Shown here: in pieces, positions 16,610 to 25,598 of the stretch
Numbering within the stretch: position 1 is the first letter of the stretch
How the letters are laid out: each line of letters starts with the position of its first letter
Assembly (NCBI RefSeq): GCF_007997215.1
Contig: NZ_VORW01000007.1
Coordinates: 1-64,000 of the forward strand
From: Algoriphagus aquimarinus
Lineage (GTDB): Bacteria; Bacteroidota; Bacteroidia; Cytophagales; Cyclobacteriaceae
Direction: 5' to 3'
Length of the DNA: 64,000 nt
Made by a program: the position numbers and the translations under genes
The notes under the pieces: model-generated
What the model was told of the DNA's origin: nothing
The model's input: the letters and a program-made list of their open reading frames with translations, nothing else
Databases searched by the model: none

Positions 16610-17510
16610 TCCCCACGAGCTTCGTGTGATTTCGGCCTCTAATGAGGCAAAGGATTATTTTTTGAGCAATTTCCTAAGTGAAGGATATCAGGATCACTTG
16701 GACTTTATCTGGGAGAAAAAACATAAAACTAAGGCAATCATTACGTTTGCAATCTCACAAGGTGGCGAAGCTATTTCTCTTCCTCAATCACCCTTTGGAG
16801 GATTTTGGATATACGATGGCCTAAGTTCGGCTTCTATTGAGGCCTTTATTTTGGCTATTGAAGCTGAAATGAGGTTACGAGGGATACAATCTATTTCTTT
16901 GACACAGTCACCTAAACCATACGAGCCACAGTTTGATTTGATCAATTACCTTTTGTTTAAAAATGGGTTTGAACAAGTAAAAGTTTTAAGTCATCATTTT
17001 TTCATAGGTAAAAAGAAAATTAAAAAGCTCGCTCAAAAGGAGTCTGTAAAGCTCCAGTCTAAGAGTAAGATTGCAGGGCTAAGTGTCAGTCATTCACCTA
17101 TCTCTAACTTTGGGTTTTTGAAGGAAATACGATCTTGGAATCTTGAAAAAGGCTATGAGGTAGCAATTGACGAGAACAGAATAGTGCAGCAAGTTTCGGA
17201 GTACCCAGACAGGTATTTCTTAATCACAGTAAGCAAGAATAGCGAAGCAATTGGATACTCACTTGGAGTCAAACTCAGAAGTGATTCTCTGTATTATTTT
17301 CTTTCTGCGATGAATCCAAAAACTCCTGTGAAGAATGGAGGAGAACTTATCCTTAGCGCCCTTTTTCAGCTGGCTGCGGAGCAAAAAGTGAATTTTATAG
17401 ATCTTGGGTCATCAGACCTCGATGGAGGTGTTAATCATAGTTTGATGTTCTTTAAGTCCCGCTTTTCAAATGATATTTGTAATAAGATCACTTGGATAAA
17501 GAAGATTTAA
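16581..17510 (+). CDS. GNAT/FemAB-like acyltransferase (uncertain)
   Basis: The 309-residue protein has the two-lobed layout of FemAB/GNAT-type transferases: LPQSPFGGFWIYDGLS near 67-82, FLITVSKNSEAIGYSLGVKL and then NGGELILSALFQLAAEQKVNFIDLGSSDL, the pattern of acyl- or aminoacyl-transfer enzymes that assemble peptidoglycan or glycans. The family assignment is by pattern only. The frame has no nearby ATG; TTG at 16581 overlaps the cupin gene by 29 bases, while GTG at 16626 would give a 17-base gap but cuts the first beta strand. The stop TAATG overlaps the ATG of the glycosyltransferase. Confidence 0.65.
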   Translation: MESFKKEISDPHELRVISASNEAKDYFLSNFLSEGYQDHLDFIWEKKHKTKAIITFAISQGGEAISLPQSPFGGFWIYDGLSSASIEAFILAIEAEMRLRGIQSISLTQSPKPYEPQFDLINYLLFKNGFEQVKVLSHHFFIGKKKIKKLAQKESVKLQSKSKIAGLSVSHSPISNFGFLKEIRSWNLEKGYEVAIDENRIVQQVSEYPDRYFLITVSKNSEAIGYSLGVKLRSDSLYYFLSAMNPKTPVKNGGELILSALFQLAAEQKVNFIDLGSSDLDGGVNHSLMFFKSRFSNDICNKITWIKKI

Positions 17511-18460
17511 TGAAGTTTACTAATCGAGTTACTATTATCTGTATTGCTTTCAATCATGAAAAGTGGGTGGAAAAGGCGATGATAAGTGTACTGCTGCAAG
17601 ATTTCGAGGATAGAGAGTTAATCATTGTGGATAATGGAAGTAAGGATCGGACTCCAGATATAATCAAGGAATGGGTAAAAAATAATACAGATAAACTCCC
17701 TGTTACTGCGATTTATAAGAGCAAGTCTGTACCCTATTGTCAGCTGTTCAATGAGGTTTTGAGTCAGGTGGAAAGTCAGTTTGCGGTTGATCTGTCCGGT
17801 GATGATTTTTTGTATGCAAATCATTTGTCTCTTTCGATTGCCAAATTACAACAGACACCAACTGCCGCTTTTGTTTTTTCTGATGCTATGATTCTGGATG
17901 AAAATGGTGAGCAGAGCACATTCTACGAGCGTGAGGATTATAAGGAGTTGGCAGAGAAAACGCTTGCGAATGATATGTATGAAACGCTGATTCGTAGAAG
18001 TTATATTTCAGCTCCAACGGTGGTTTTCAGTATTGACATTCTTAAGCAGGTAGGTGGGTATGATGCTACACTTTCGTATGAGGACTTTGATGTCCAGTTA
18101 CGATTGGTTAGAGATTTTTCAATCGTTTTTTCTGAGCATGTAGGCGTATTGAAGAGAAAGCATGGAGATTCACTTTCTGCTAGCCAGTATCAGCGGTACA
18201 AGTCACAAATGCTCCCTTCTACGCTTCGAGTTTGTGAGAAAATCAGGGAAATGAATAGAAATTCAAGAGAAGAGGCTGCGCTTTCCGAGCGCGTATTGTT
18301 TGAGTTGAAGCATGCATTGTGGTCTGCAAATTTTGAGGTTGCACAAGGTTTCGCAAATCTTGCAGACGAGATGAATATAAAAGGCATTCAGTTTAGTTTA
18401 TATAAACTGTGGCTTCGCGTCCGTCTTGATATCTCTTGGCTTTATGTCAAGCTTACCTGA
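17510..18460 (+). CDS. Family 2 glycosyltransferase
   Basis: This is a GT-A fold transferase of 316 residues when started at the ATG that overlaps the previous stop (TAATG); a TTG at 17492 is less likely. Motifs are VTIICIAFNHEKWVEKAM at the N-terminus, the nucleotide-binding IIVDNGSKDRTPDII and the DLSGDDF metal-binding acidic cluster, then SYISAPTVVFSIDIL and GGYDATLSYEDFDVQLRL in the acceptor region. It transfers a sugar from a nucleotide donor to a glycan or protein acceptor; donor and acceptor are unknown. Its TGA stop abuts the stop of the convergent M16 gene in the palindrome TGATCA. Confidence 0.9.
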   Translation: MKFTNRVTIICIAFNHEKWVEKAMISVLLQDFEDRELIIVDNGSKDRTPDIIKEWVKNNTDKLPVTAIYKSKSVPYCQLFNEVLSQVESQFAVDLSGDDFLYANHLSLSIAKLQQTPTAAFVFSDAMILDENGEQSTFYEREDYKELAEKTLANDMYETLIRRSYISAPTVVFSIDILKQVGGYDATLSYEDFDVQLRLVRDFSIVFSEHVGVLKRKHGDSLSASQYQRYKSQMLPSTLRVCEKIREMNRNSREEAALSERVLFELKHALWSANFEVAQGFANLADEMNIKGIQFSLYKLWLRVRLDISWLYVKLT

Positions 18461-19732
18461 TCAACCAACAACTACTTCAATAAATGGAGGTTTAGCAAAG
18501 TACTTTTGACCCACAGTAATTATGTCTTCTGCTGTGAATGTCTTCAGGTAAGCCAATTTTTGGGCGTAATAATCGAAATTCATTCCTGAATAATGCACTG
18601 CTTGAAATCTATCAATCAAATCAAATGAGGTGCTGAATTGCTTAAGCATCTGACCTATTAAATAATTTCGTACTACCTCCAGTTCATCATCATCGATTTT
18701 CACTTGAGTCAATACCTCTATTTCGTGATAGATTTCTTTGATTACATCTGGATAAAATGCCTTTTGGACATCAGCTGCTATTACCCAAAAATTTGAATCG
18801 CCAATTTCTGATAATGAGGAATAAATTCCATACGTGTGACCTTTGTCTTCACGAATGTTTTTGATAAGGCGGGAGCCAAAATATCCACCTAGAATTGTAT
18901 TGAAAACCGTAAGCGCTATAAAGTCAGGATGTGTTTTTGGAATAGACCAGCTACCAACGCGGATACTGCTTTGAACAGATTTGTCTTTAGGTTCCGATAC
19001 TGCCAATAACGTATTTATTCCAGGTAAAAGAATGGAATCAGAGACGGCTCGATTTGGCAATTGCCCGAATAGGGTACAGAGGTTCTCTAGCTCTATAGAA
19101 TCGAAATTCCCAGCCACGAAAATTTCTATGTCTTGCCAAAGCATTGTTTCATAGTAAGAAATCAGTTGATCTCTTGAAATGTTATCTACATGTCTTTCCT
19201 CGATTTCTGCTCCGTATGGATGATTGGCACCAAAAAGGCACTTTCGAAAAACTGTACTAGCTCTCGATGCTGTTTTTTCTTTTTCTAGTAGAATACTGAG
19301 CTTACGCTGAGATTGCCTCTTTTCTAGCATATTCTCAGGAAAAGTCGCCGCAGTAAATAGAGAATTGAATATATCTAATACGGTAGAAAGGTGTTTTTTG
19401 GTAGACAAAAGTCCAAGGCCTTCATGAGAATATGTGGAAATGGGATGAACTTCAGAAGCATAAAAATCAAAGAATTCAGCAAGTTCACCGGCATCCTTTT
19501 CGGTTGTGCCTTCCAGTAGCATTTGAAGAGTAAAGGAAGATACCAAGGTATGATCGAGTGGGAGCGAGGTTCGTTGGCCTTTGCCAATCACATCGATTTT
19601 TACGGCGTCTAAACCAGGTGTAGGAATATAAAAGAACTTTGCTCCATTGGAAAGTTTGAATTCCGATGGAGGCAATAGTTCAAAATCCTCAGGAACCTTA
19701 AATTCCGGAGCTTTTGACCTGTCTAAAACCAT
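18461..19732 (-). CDS. M16 family protein lacking the zinc site
   Basis: The 423 residues follow the insulinase/processing-peptidase fold. Where active members have HxxEHxxFxGT, this protein reads SSFTLQMLLEGT, so both His and the Glu are replaced by Ser, Gln and Leu. The second-domain substrate residues are kept (SRLIKNIREDKGHTYGIYS with Arg and Tyr). This is the pattern of the non-catalytic partner in two-subunit M16 enzymes such as mitochondrial MPP. No active partner is in the window. It is the last gene of the porU-porV operon, two bases after porV, suggesting a role linked to type IX secretion or the envelope (inference). No signal peptide is seen. Confidence 0.87.
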   Translation of the reverse strand: MVLDRSKAPEFKVPEDFELLPPSEFKLSNGAKFFYIPTPGLDAVKIDVIGKGQRTSLPLDHTLVSSFTLQMLLEGTTEKDAGELAEFFDFYASEVHPISTYSHEGLGLLSTKKHLSTVLDIFNSLFTAATFPENMLEKRQSQRKLSILLEKEKTASRASTVFRKCLFGANHPYGAEIEERHVDNISRDQLISYYETMLWQDIEIFVAGNFDSIELENLCTLFGQLPNRAVSDSILLPGINTLLAVSEPKDKSVQSSIRVGSWSIPKTHPDFIALTVFNTILGGYFGSRLIKNIREDKGHTYGIYSSLSEIGDSNFWVIAADVQKAFYPDVIKEIYHEIEVLTQVKIDDDELEVVRNYLIGQMLKQFSTSFDLIDRFQAVHYSGMNFDYYAQKLAYLKTFTAEDIITVGQKYFAKPPFIEVVVG

Positions 19733-19734
19733 TT

Positions 19735-20952
19735 TTAATTGGGGATATCGTACATTAAAGTAAACCTTAATGTCTCTGCGAGTGGGTGATTTTGCTTTTG
19801 AGGAACTAAGTAGGAGAAGTCAAATCCAAGTTTTTTCAGATCAAAACCTACACCCATGGTGAAGTATTTTCTGCCTCCTTTATTTGGGTTTTCATAAAAG
19901 TAGCCTGTACGAAGTGCAAACTTATCATCGTAATTGTATTCTACGCCAAAAGAAATCATGACTTCCTGTAATTCTTCAGAGAATCCACCTGGAGCATCGG
20001 CAAAAGAACCGAACATACCTGAAATCAATGGACGATTAGGGTCTTTTCCATTACCAGGTTCTATGATGAGATTCCCATTTTCATCCGTCTCTAGTGTACC
20101 ATCTTCGTTTGTAGCATAGATAGGAGGAGTTGGAACAAGTAATTTGTTAAGGTCTAACGCAAAGGTTAATGTGTTTACCTCGTCAAGATTTATAGCGTAT
20201 GCTGCTCCCACTTTAAGATTAGTAGGGATGTAGTCTAGGTCGTCAGCTGAGTTATAAGTAATCTTAGGGCCGATATTAGTTATGCTAAGTCCCCAAGAAA
20301 AGTTTGCATCTTTTGCTCCAGCAAAGATTGGCTTTGAGTAATAAAGGCCAACATCTGTTCCTACGCTCACTCCTGGCTTAGCTTCACTTCCGCCAACGGA
20401 AGAGATGTTGCCAGATAAGTTTGAATAGATGAATCGCGCTGATATACCCAAACCTAGATAAGAGGATAGTTTTCTAGAGTATGTGCCGCCAATTGCAATA
20501 TCACGTGGGTTGAATTCGCCAAGTGAATTTCCTCGGCCATCCGTCAATTGTATATCGCCCATGTTGAAATAGCGCAAATCAAACCCAAATGCGGAAACCT
20601 CATCAATTCTGAAATATCCGGTTAGATAGCTCAATGACATATCGTTTACCAACTTCCCAAGCCAAGGAGAGTAAGACAGTGAAAAACCCATTTCGTCTTC
20701 TACAAAAGCAAGTTTTCCCGCATTCCAATGTGCTGAATTAGCATCGGGGGAAGTAGCAACTCCTGCGTCACCCATACCTGAATGTCTGGAGTCTGGTGCA
20801 AAATTCAAAAAAGGTACAGCTGTAGTGATTACTCTTCGAGTGCGATCCTGACCGGAAATAATAGTGCTATTCTGCGCATACGCGGATAAAGTAGCCAGGG
20901 TAAATACTGCAACGAGTAAGTTTTTCCTATTAAAAATGGCCATTTTTTTCAT
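19735..20952 (-). CDS. porV: T9SS outer-membrane protein PorV (LptO)
   Basis: PorV is the 14-stranded FadL-like outer-membrane barrel that collects T9SS substrates from the SprA translocon and carries them to PorU. The 405 residues start with the signal MAIFNRKNLLVAVFTLATLSAYAQ; the first ATG three codons earlier overlaps porU. Family motifs are RRVITTAVPFLNFAPDSRHS, GMGDAGVATSPDANSAHWN and the terminal strands RFTLMYDIPN. It is the natural partner of porU, with which it overlaps by 4 bases (ATGA), so the two are translated in step. Confidence 0.95.
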   Translation of the reverse strand: MKKMAIFNRKNLLVAVFTLATLSAYAQNSTIISGQDRTRRVITTAVPFLNFAPDSRHSGMGDAGVATSPDANSAHWNAGKLAFVEDEMGFSLSYSPWLGKLVNDMSLSYLTGYFRIDEVSAFGFDLRYFNMGDIQLTDGRGNSLGEFNPRDIAIGGTYSRKLSSYLGLGISARFIYSNLSGNISSVGGSEAKPGVSVGTDVGLYYSKPIFAGAKDANFSWGLSITNIGPKITYNSADDLDYIPTNLKVGAAYAINLDEVNTLTFALDLNKLLVPTPPIYATNEDGTLETDENGNLIIEPGNGKDPNRPLISGMFGSFADAPGGFSEELQEVMISFGVEYNYDDKFALRTGYFYENPNKGGRKYFTMGVGFDLKKLGFDFSYLVPQKQNHPLAETLRFTLMYDIPN

Positions 20953-23900
20953 TGAATCACGATTTGTCCGCTCACTGAAGCTACCGAATTATTACCTTCC
21001 GACTGTAGCGTTAATTTGTAAATATAAGTTCCTTTTGCTGGATATTTGGTTTGGTTTTGTAAAAAAAACCAAGACAAATCCCCTATATGAGCGTCAGCTT
21101 TGACTAAACGATCACTTTCTGTAAATAGTATCTTGCCGTCTGTTTGATAAACCGCAAGTGTAACAATCAAATTCTCTCCTGGTTGATTATGCTCAAGCTC
21201 AAAATGACTTTCAATTTGTGTCGGATTTGGATAGGTCTTGTGATTTAAAATTCGAAGTCTATCACTTCCTTCCACTATAATTTCCTGCTTGAATACACTC
21301 TGGTTACCTAAGATATCCCAAGCTTTGATAGTTACCAAATTCTTACCTTCTTTTAATCCGGATAATTTGAAATTCACTTTTCCGGATGTAAACGTGTTAT
21401 CAACTGATGTAAAAAACTCATTTAATAGTATTATATCATTTTGATTTATTTGAACGGTCAAATTTTCGGATGGTAAATAGCCTGAAATGTTAATGCCGCT
21501 TATATCTGAAAATTGAGCTTCCAGTTCTATAGATGTTGATGAGAAAGTAAATGGAGGTATATCTCTATCTCCAAAAATTGCTTTGATCTCTGGGCCTTCC
21601 TCGTCTAGTACAGGCTTACTTGAACTTCCGCCTATGATAGAGGTCTTAAATCCAAAAGCTTCCCAAGCTTGATCCTCACTTATTCCAAGAATGCGAATTT
21701 TGCCTTCTCCAAGCTCTAAATCTATGTTTTTGGGTATTATCATTTTGCCTTTGATAAGTCCTGATGTGATTTTTCCTGTTCCTTTGAACAGAAGGATTAT
21801 TTCCTCATCATATTCAACTGAACTACTTTCATCTCCCAGAGTTTTTGTTTTTACAGGTTTGTCTCGCACTTCAATTGTGTAGGAACCGTTAAAATTACTT
21901 GCAACTCCACCTGTGCTCGGATTAATAACTTGGGCCTCGAATTCCACTTCTTGCAAAGCGGAAAGTGTGTCTAAAGAATTTTTATTTTCAGGGTCAGTAA
22001 AGGAGGTAAAGCTTATGCCAAATCCAGGTCTGGCTAACTTCATGCTCGGATCGGCCAAGAGACTAAAGTTTCTATTTAGTGATCCGTTTTGACTTCTGTT
22101 TTTCGTATTTCGGAAAATGCTTCCTAGATCTTGTGGTATTCCGTCTTCCAGTCGGAATACTTCTTCGATAAATGCTTCATTCAAAGAGAAATTTACACTG
22201 CTGAAAACGGGTCTTCCTGTACTTAAAAGCCCTATTGCACCTTTATTAGGAGCAATCAATAGTTCTTCTGCGGCAGATCGTATAAATGGACTGTCGTGCC
22301 TTCCAAATTCGCAGGTAGCAGTCATCCAGAGTGCCAATTGATCTTGGTCAGCCCAATTAGCTATGTCAGATACCAGAAATATTTCCTCGGCTGTTAGCGT
22401 GGTTTCATTTCCGTGGCCAATATAGTTTAGTAGTAAAGTCCCATTTTCCAGCGTTTCTTCAATTGCTGTTCTACCTTGTGGTGAAGATTGTCGTTCTCCA
22501 TTTTTCTCTTGTTCAAATCTGTCCAAATACAGTTTGACTTGCTTGTATTCTTTATGATTATCATTCAGAAAGTTGGAGTGAGTTTCTGAGTCTCGTAAAT
22601 GAATATTGTTATCCCCGTCGTCAGCAAAAAAAGTCACGGTTTGTTTCCAATACCCAGCTTTCGGGTTGCTTTCGTAGTTGATGATTTTGTCCACGACTAT
22701 TTTGGCTTCCTGAGGATTGATCACTGGCAATCTCCCCACTCCAATTTGAATAGACTCATCCCCTGCACGACTTTCTGCCCATTCACCTTGCCCAAACTCT
22801 AGGAGAGAAAAATAGTCGTCAGAGCTGAATGTCGTCAATGGATTTAGACTGTTTCTGCTGGTGTATATAGGGACAAGGTTTGGCCTGCCTCCCAGTATTC
22901 CTTTGTAATCAAATGTTCCTTTTCCCAGAATTAAGACATTCTGAAGCTTTCCCCCTTGCTGGTAATGCCATGCTAGGAAATTGCGAATGGCGTTTAAGTC
23001 AGGATTGCCATAGCCAAAGGCATCGTAGATTTCATCGAGATATGCTACTTCGGAATAGATTCCCATTCCGATTTTATGAAGGCTAAGTTTCTCAGCTGAG
23101 TTAAAAAGAAGTTGCGGAGTGATGATAAGTAATTCTGGCCAGGAGGATTGTGTTCTCAGAGAAAGATTAGCTAATTCAATTTCAGGGATTTCGCTTGTTT
23201 TTGCTTCATCGAAAACGATGAATTTCTCTCCAGTTACAATTGAGCCTATGCTGAAATCGAGTGCTTTTGGTTTGTAGAAGTCACTAATTTCCCAAGCCGA
23301 TAACCCTACCGCAGGAGCAATAGAAATAGAAGATTTCTGATCTATTGAAAAAATGCCTTCATGTAATGATAGGCTTGATTGAGGTACGCCTATTCCTATG
23401 TATTCAAAATAGCCACTGGAATTTGGATCTGATGCCTGAAAGGAAATTCTGAGCCTTTCCACTTTATTTCCAGAAGGAGAAAACTCTTTGCTAACCCGAA
23501 TCTCTTGACCTTTTATGCCATAGGTACTAGATGGAATTCCAGCTATAGAGCTTTCGGAAATAGTCATCTCATCTACGGCCAAGTTGATCTTTGATTCTGA
23601 ACTTGACCTACCCATTAGCTTTGCTGAAACTTTCCATTTGGCAGTAGATTCTGTAGATAGTGGAAAGGCATAGCCTCTTGTTACTCCAGGTGCAACAGCT
23701 TTAGAATACCAAGCTCTTCCCGAATTCAAAATATTGTTTACATCTTCTTTTAGCCAATTCCATTGATATAATACAGCTGGGACGGAGAGTCCCGATTGTG
23801 CATTTATTGTAGATGTTCTCTTTGGGTTTTCAGAAAAACCAATCAAAAAGCTGAGAGAATCCGAGAATTGATTTGAATGATATTCTATATCATTCTCTGA

Positions 23901-24203
23901 GTATTGGTAGCTATTTGGAGATGATAAATAGAAATACAAATTGCCGTCTTTTTCTAAGCCAGGAATTTCCTGCAAGTCTAAATTCTCATTTTCCAGACGT
24001 TGTGGCAACATCCCCGGGTACCCATAAACCGCGATTTCACCTAAGGAATTTACGCCTAACTTCTGGGCTTGACTGGCACTGATTTTATAGATGCCTGCTT
24101 TGGTGATTTTAAATTTGAAAAATGAATTTTGGCCAGAAGCAGATCCAATCAACAAGAAGCTGAAAAATAGAAAAAACAGGAGCTTCTGACATAGGGATGT
24201 CAT
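20949..24203 (-). CDS. porU: T9SS sortase PorU (C25 gingipain-like peptidase)
   Basis: PorU is the cell-surface sortase that removes the C-terminal signal of T9SS cargo and attaches cargo to anionic LPS. The 1084-residue precursor has a signal peptide (LLFFLFFSFLLIGSASGQ), an N-terminal beta domain, a C25 cysteine-peptidase domain with His597 in NYIGHGNE and Cys631 in TATCEFGRHDSP, Ig-like repeats and a C-terminal T9SS domain (YPNPTQIESHFELEH... ending in VIQ). Retention of a CTD is normal for PorU. It sits between pssA and porV, with 4-base overlaps on both sides. Confidence 0.96.
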   Translation of the reverse strand: MTSLCQKLLFFLFFSFLLIGSASGQNSFFKFKITKAGIYKISASQAQKLGVNSLGEIAVYGYPGMLPQRLENENLDLQEIPGLEKDGNLYFYLSSPNSYQYSENDIEYHSNQFSDSLSFLIGFSENPKRTSTINAQSGLSVPAVLYQWNWLKEDVNNILNSGRAWYSKAVAPGVTRGYAFPLSTESTAKWKVSAKLMGRSSSESKINLAVDEMTISESSIAGIPSSTYGIKGQEIRVSKEFSPSGNKVERLRISFQASDPNSSGYFEYIGIGVPQSSLSLHEGIFSIDQKSSISIAPAVGLSAWEISDFYKPKALDFSIGSIVTGEKFIVFDEAKTSEIPEIELANLSLRTQSSWPELLIITPQLLFNSAEKLSLHKIGMGIYSEVAYLDEIYDAFGYGNPDLNAIRNFLAWHYQQGGKLQNVLILGKGTFDYKGILGGRPNLVPIYTSRNSLNPLTTFSSDDYFSLLEFGQGEWAESRAGDESIQIGVGRLPVINPQEAKIVVDKIINYESNPKAGYWKQTVTFFADDGDNNIHLRDSETHSNFLNDNHKEYKQVKLYLDRFEQEKNGERQSSPQGRTAIEETLENGTLLLNYIGHGNETTLTAEEIFLVSDIANWADQDQLALWMTATCEFGRHDSPFIRSAAEELLIAPNKGAIGLLSTGRPVFSSVNFSLNEAFIEEVFRLEDGIPQDLGSIFRNTKNRSQNGSLNRNFSLLADPSMKLARPGFGISFTSFTDPENKNSLDTLSALQEVEFEAQVINPSTGGVASNFNGSYTIEVRDKPVKTKTLGDESSSVEYDEEIILLFKGTGKITSGLIKGKMIIPKNIDLELGEGKIRILGISEDQAWEAFGFKTSIIGGSSSKPVLDEEGPEIKAIFGDRDIPPFTFSSTSIELEAQFSDISGINISGYLPSENLTVQINQNDIILLNEFFTSVDNTFTSGKVNFKLSGLKEGKNLVTIKAWDILGNQSVFKQEIIVEGSDRLRILNHKTYPNPTQIESHFELEHNQPGENLIVTLAVYQTDGKILFTESDRLVKADAHIGDLSWFFLQNQTKYPAKGTYIYKLTLQSEGNNSVASVSGQIVIQ

Positions 24204-24892
24204 TCTGTGCTTATACCATTTTCCACCACGGACAGACCAAGGTATGCTAAGATGACAAGAGGGATGCCTGCCAAACCAAATAACAAAATCAATGCAAGAC
24301 CAATCAGTAGAAGTGCATACCTGAATTTATTATCAGCAAAAGAAGAGGACTTAAATTTCAAAGCGATAAGCGGAAGCTCAACGAGTAAAAGTATTGCAAA
24401 GACCCAAGCTATCACAACCAGAAAAATTGGTGAAGTGACCCATGTTCCCACCCAAGTCCATTTAATGGCGAAGTACGGCAATGTGCTTATGAACAAAGCG
24501 TTTGCAGGTGTAGGTAAGCCAATAAACTTATCACTTTGTCTGGTGTCAAGATTGAACTTGGCTAAACGAACTGCAGACAATAGTGGGACGATTAAGGTAA
24601 GATAGGGGAGCCATTCAATCTGAGTAGTTACTTTGGCCATTTGGAAAAGTATCACTCCTGGAAGTACACCAAAGGAAACCAAGTCAGCCAATGAATCTAG
24701 CTGTTTACCAAGCTCACCTTGCACTTTCAGTAGTCTAGCTGCAAAGCCATCAAAGAAGTCAAATACTGCTGCCAAAATGATGAAATATGCGCCGGAAACT
24801 ATGTCTCCATTGATCACCCAAATAATTCCAATTACTCCTGAAAGTAGATTTAGGAGTGTGATTGCATTTGGGATATGTGATTTTATTTTCAA
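24200..24892 (-). CDS. pssA: CDP-diacylglycerol--serine O-phosphatidyltransferase
   Basis: PssA makes phosphatidylserine from CDP-diacylglycerol and serine, the first step to phosphatidylethanolamine, the main Bacteroidota phospholipid. The CDP-alcohol phosphotransferase motif DG(2)AR(8)G(3)D(3)D is perfect, with Asp48, Gly49, Ala52, Arg53, Gly62, Asp66 and Asp70. There are about seven hydrophobic helices in 230 residues. It overlaps the MBL hydrolase upstream and porU downstream by 4 bases each. Coupling membrane lipid synthesis with outer-membrane sortase translation is noteworthy. Confidence 0.95.
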   Translation of the reverse strand: MKIKSHIPNAITLLNLLSGVIGIIWVINGDIVSGAYFIILAAVFDFFDGFAARLLKVQGELGKQLDSLADLVSFGVLPGVILFQMAKVTTQIEWLPYLTLIVPLLSAVRLAKFNLDTRQSDKFIGLPTPANALFISTLPYFAIKWTWVGTWVTSPIFLVVIAWVFAILLLVELPLIALKFKSSSFADNKFRYALLLIGLALILLFGLAGIPLVILAYLGLSVVENGISTE

Positions 24893-25542
24893 GGTCTTGC
24901 GTTTTTACCCACAAATGGGTTATGTGTTTTCTCGAAAGCTATTGTTGTTTCTGGCCCGTGTCCAGGATAAATCACAGTTTCCTCGGGAAGAGTGAAAAGC
25001 TCCGATTTGATTTTGCTCAAAAGGAGTTCATGATCTCCACCTGGTAAATCAGTGCGGCCAATACTTCCTTTGAAAAGCGTGTCACCAGCGATGCATTGAT
25101 GAGTAGGTTCATGGTAAAAAACCACATGCCCTGGAGCATGTCCTGGTACAAAGATGATTTTCAGCGTTTCATTACCAACTTTAATTTCTTCCCCTTCAGT
25201 TAGAAATCCGTCCGCTTCACTTGACTCATAGCCTACAAAGCCGTAGTTGGGGGCATATACTTCCACCGCTTTCAATACGGCAGCTTCTTCTTTATGAATT
25301 AGGAGTTCCACACCAAAAGTTTTTTTAGCCCAAGCATTTCCCAAGACATGGTCGATATGACAGTGTGTGTTGAGTAATTGAGTCACTCGTATCTTTTTGT
25401 CTGTCACGAAATCTAATAACTCTTTTCGCTCAGCGAGGTCAAAGCATCCCGGATCTACCAATGTTCCATTGCCATTTTCGTCATATAGCAAATAGGTGTT
25501 TTCCTGAAAAGGGTTGAATGTAAAAGACTTAATATAAAGCAT
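24889..25542 (-). CDS. MBL-fold metallo-hydrolase (glyoxalase II-like)
   Basis: The 217-residue protein, started at the ATG at 25542 (the open frame extends to a TTG at 25569), has the dinuclear zinc motif THCHIDH with His60, His62, Asp64 and His65, a third His in VPGHAPGHV, an Asp in CIAGDTLF and a final His in YPGHGPET. The short length and lack of the C-terminal helical domain match the general hydroxyacylglutathione-hydrolase-like family rather than true glyoxalase II; the substrate is unknown. It is the first gene of the pssA-porU-porV-M16 operon. Confidence 0.9.
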   Translation of the reverse strand: MLYIKSFTFNPFQENTYLLYDENGNGTLVDPGCFDLAERKELLDFVTDKKIRVTQLLNTHCHIDHVLGNAWAKKTFGVELLIHKEEAAVLKAVEVYAPNYGFVGYESSEADGFLTEGEEIKVGNETLKIIFVPGHAPGHVVFYHEPTHQCIAGDTLFKGSIGRTDLPGGDHELLLSKIKSELFTLPEETVIYPGHGPETTIAFEKTHNPFVGKNARP

Positions 25543-25598
25543 GGGAAATGTATCGGTGTAAAGGAACAAAATAAGGAATTAAACCTTTATTTTGGGCT

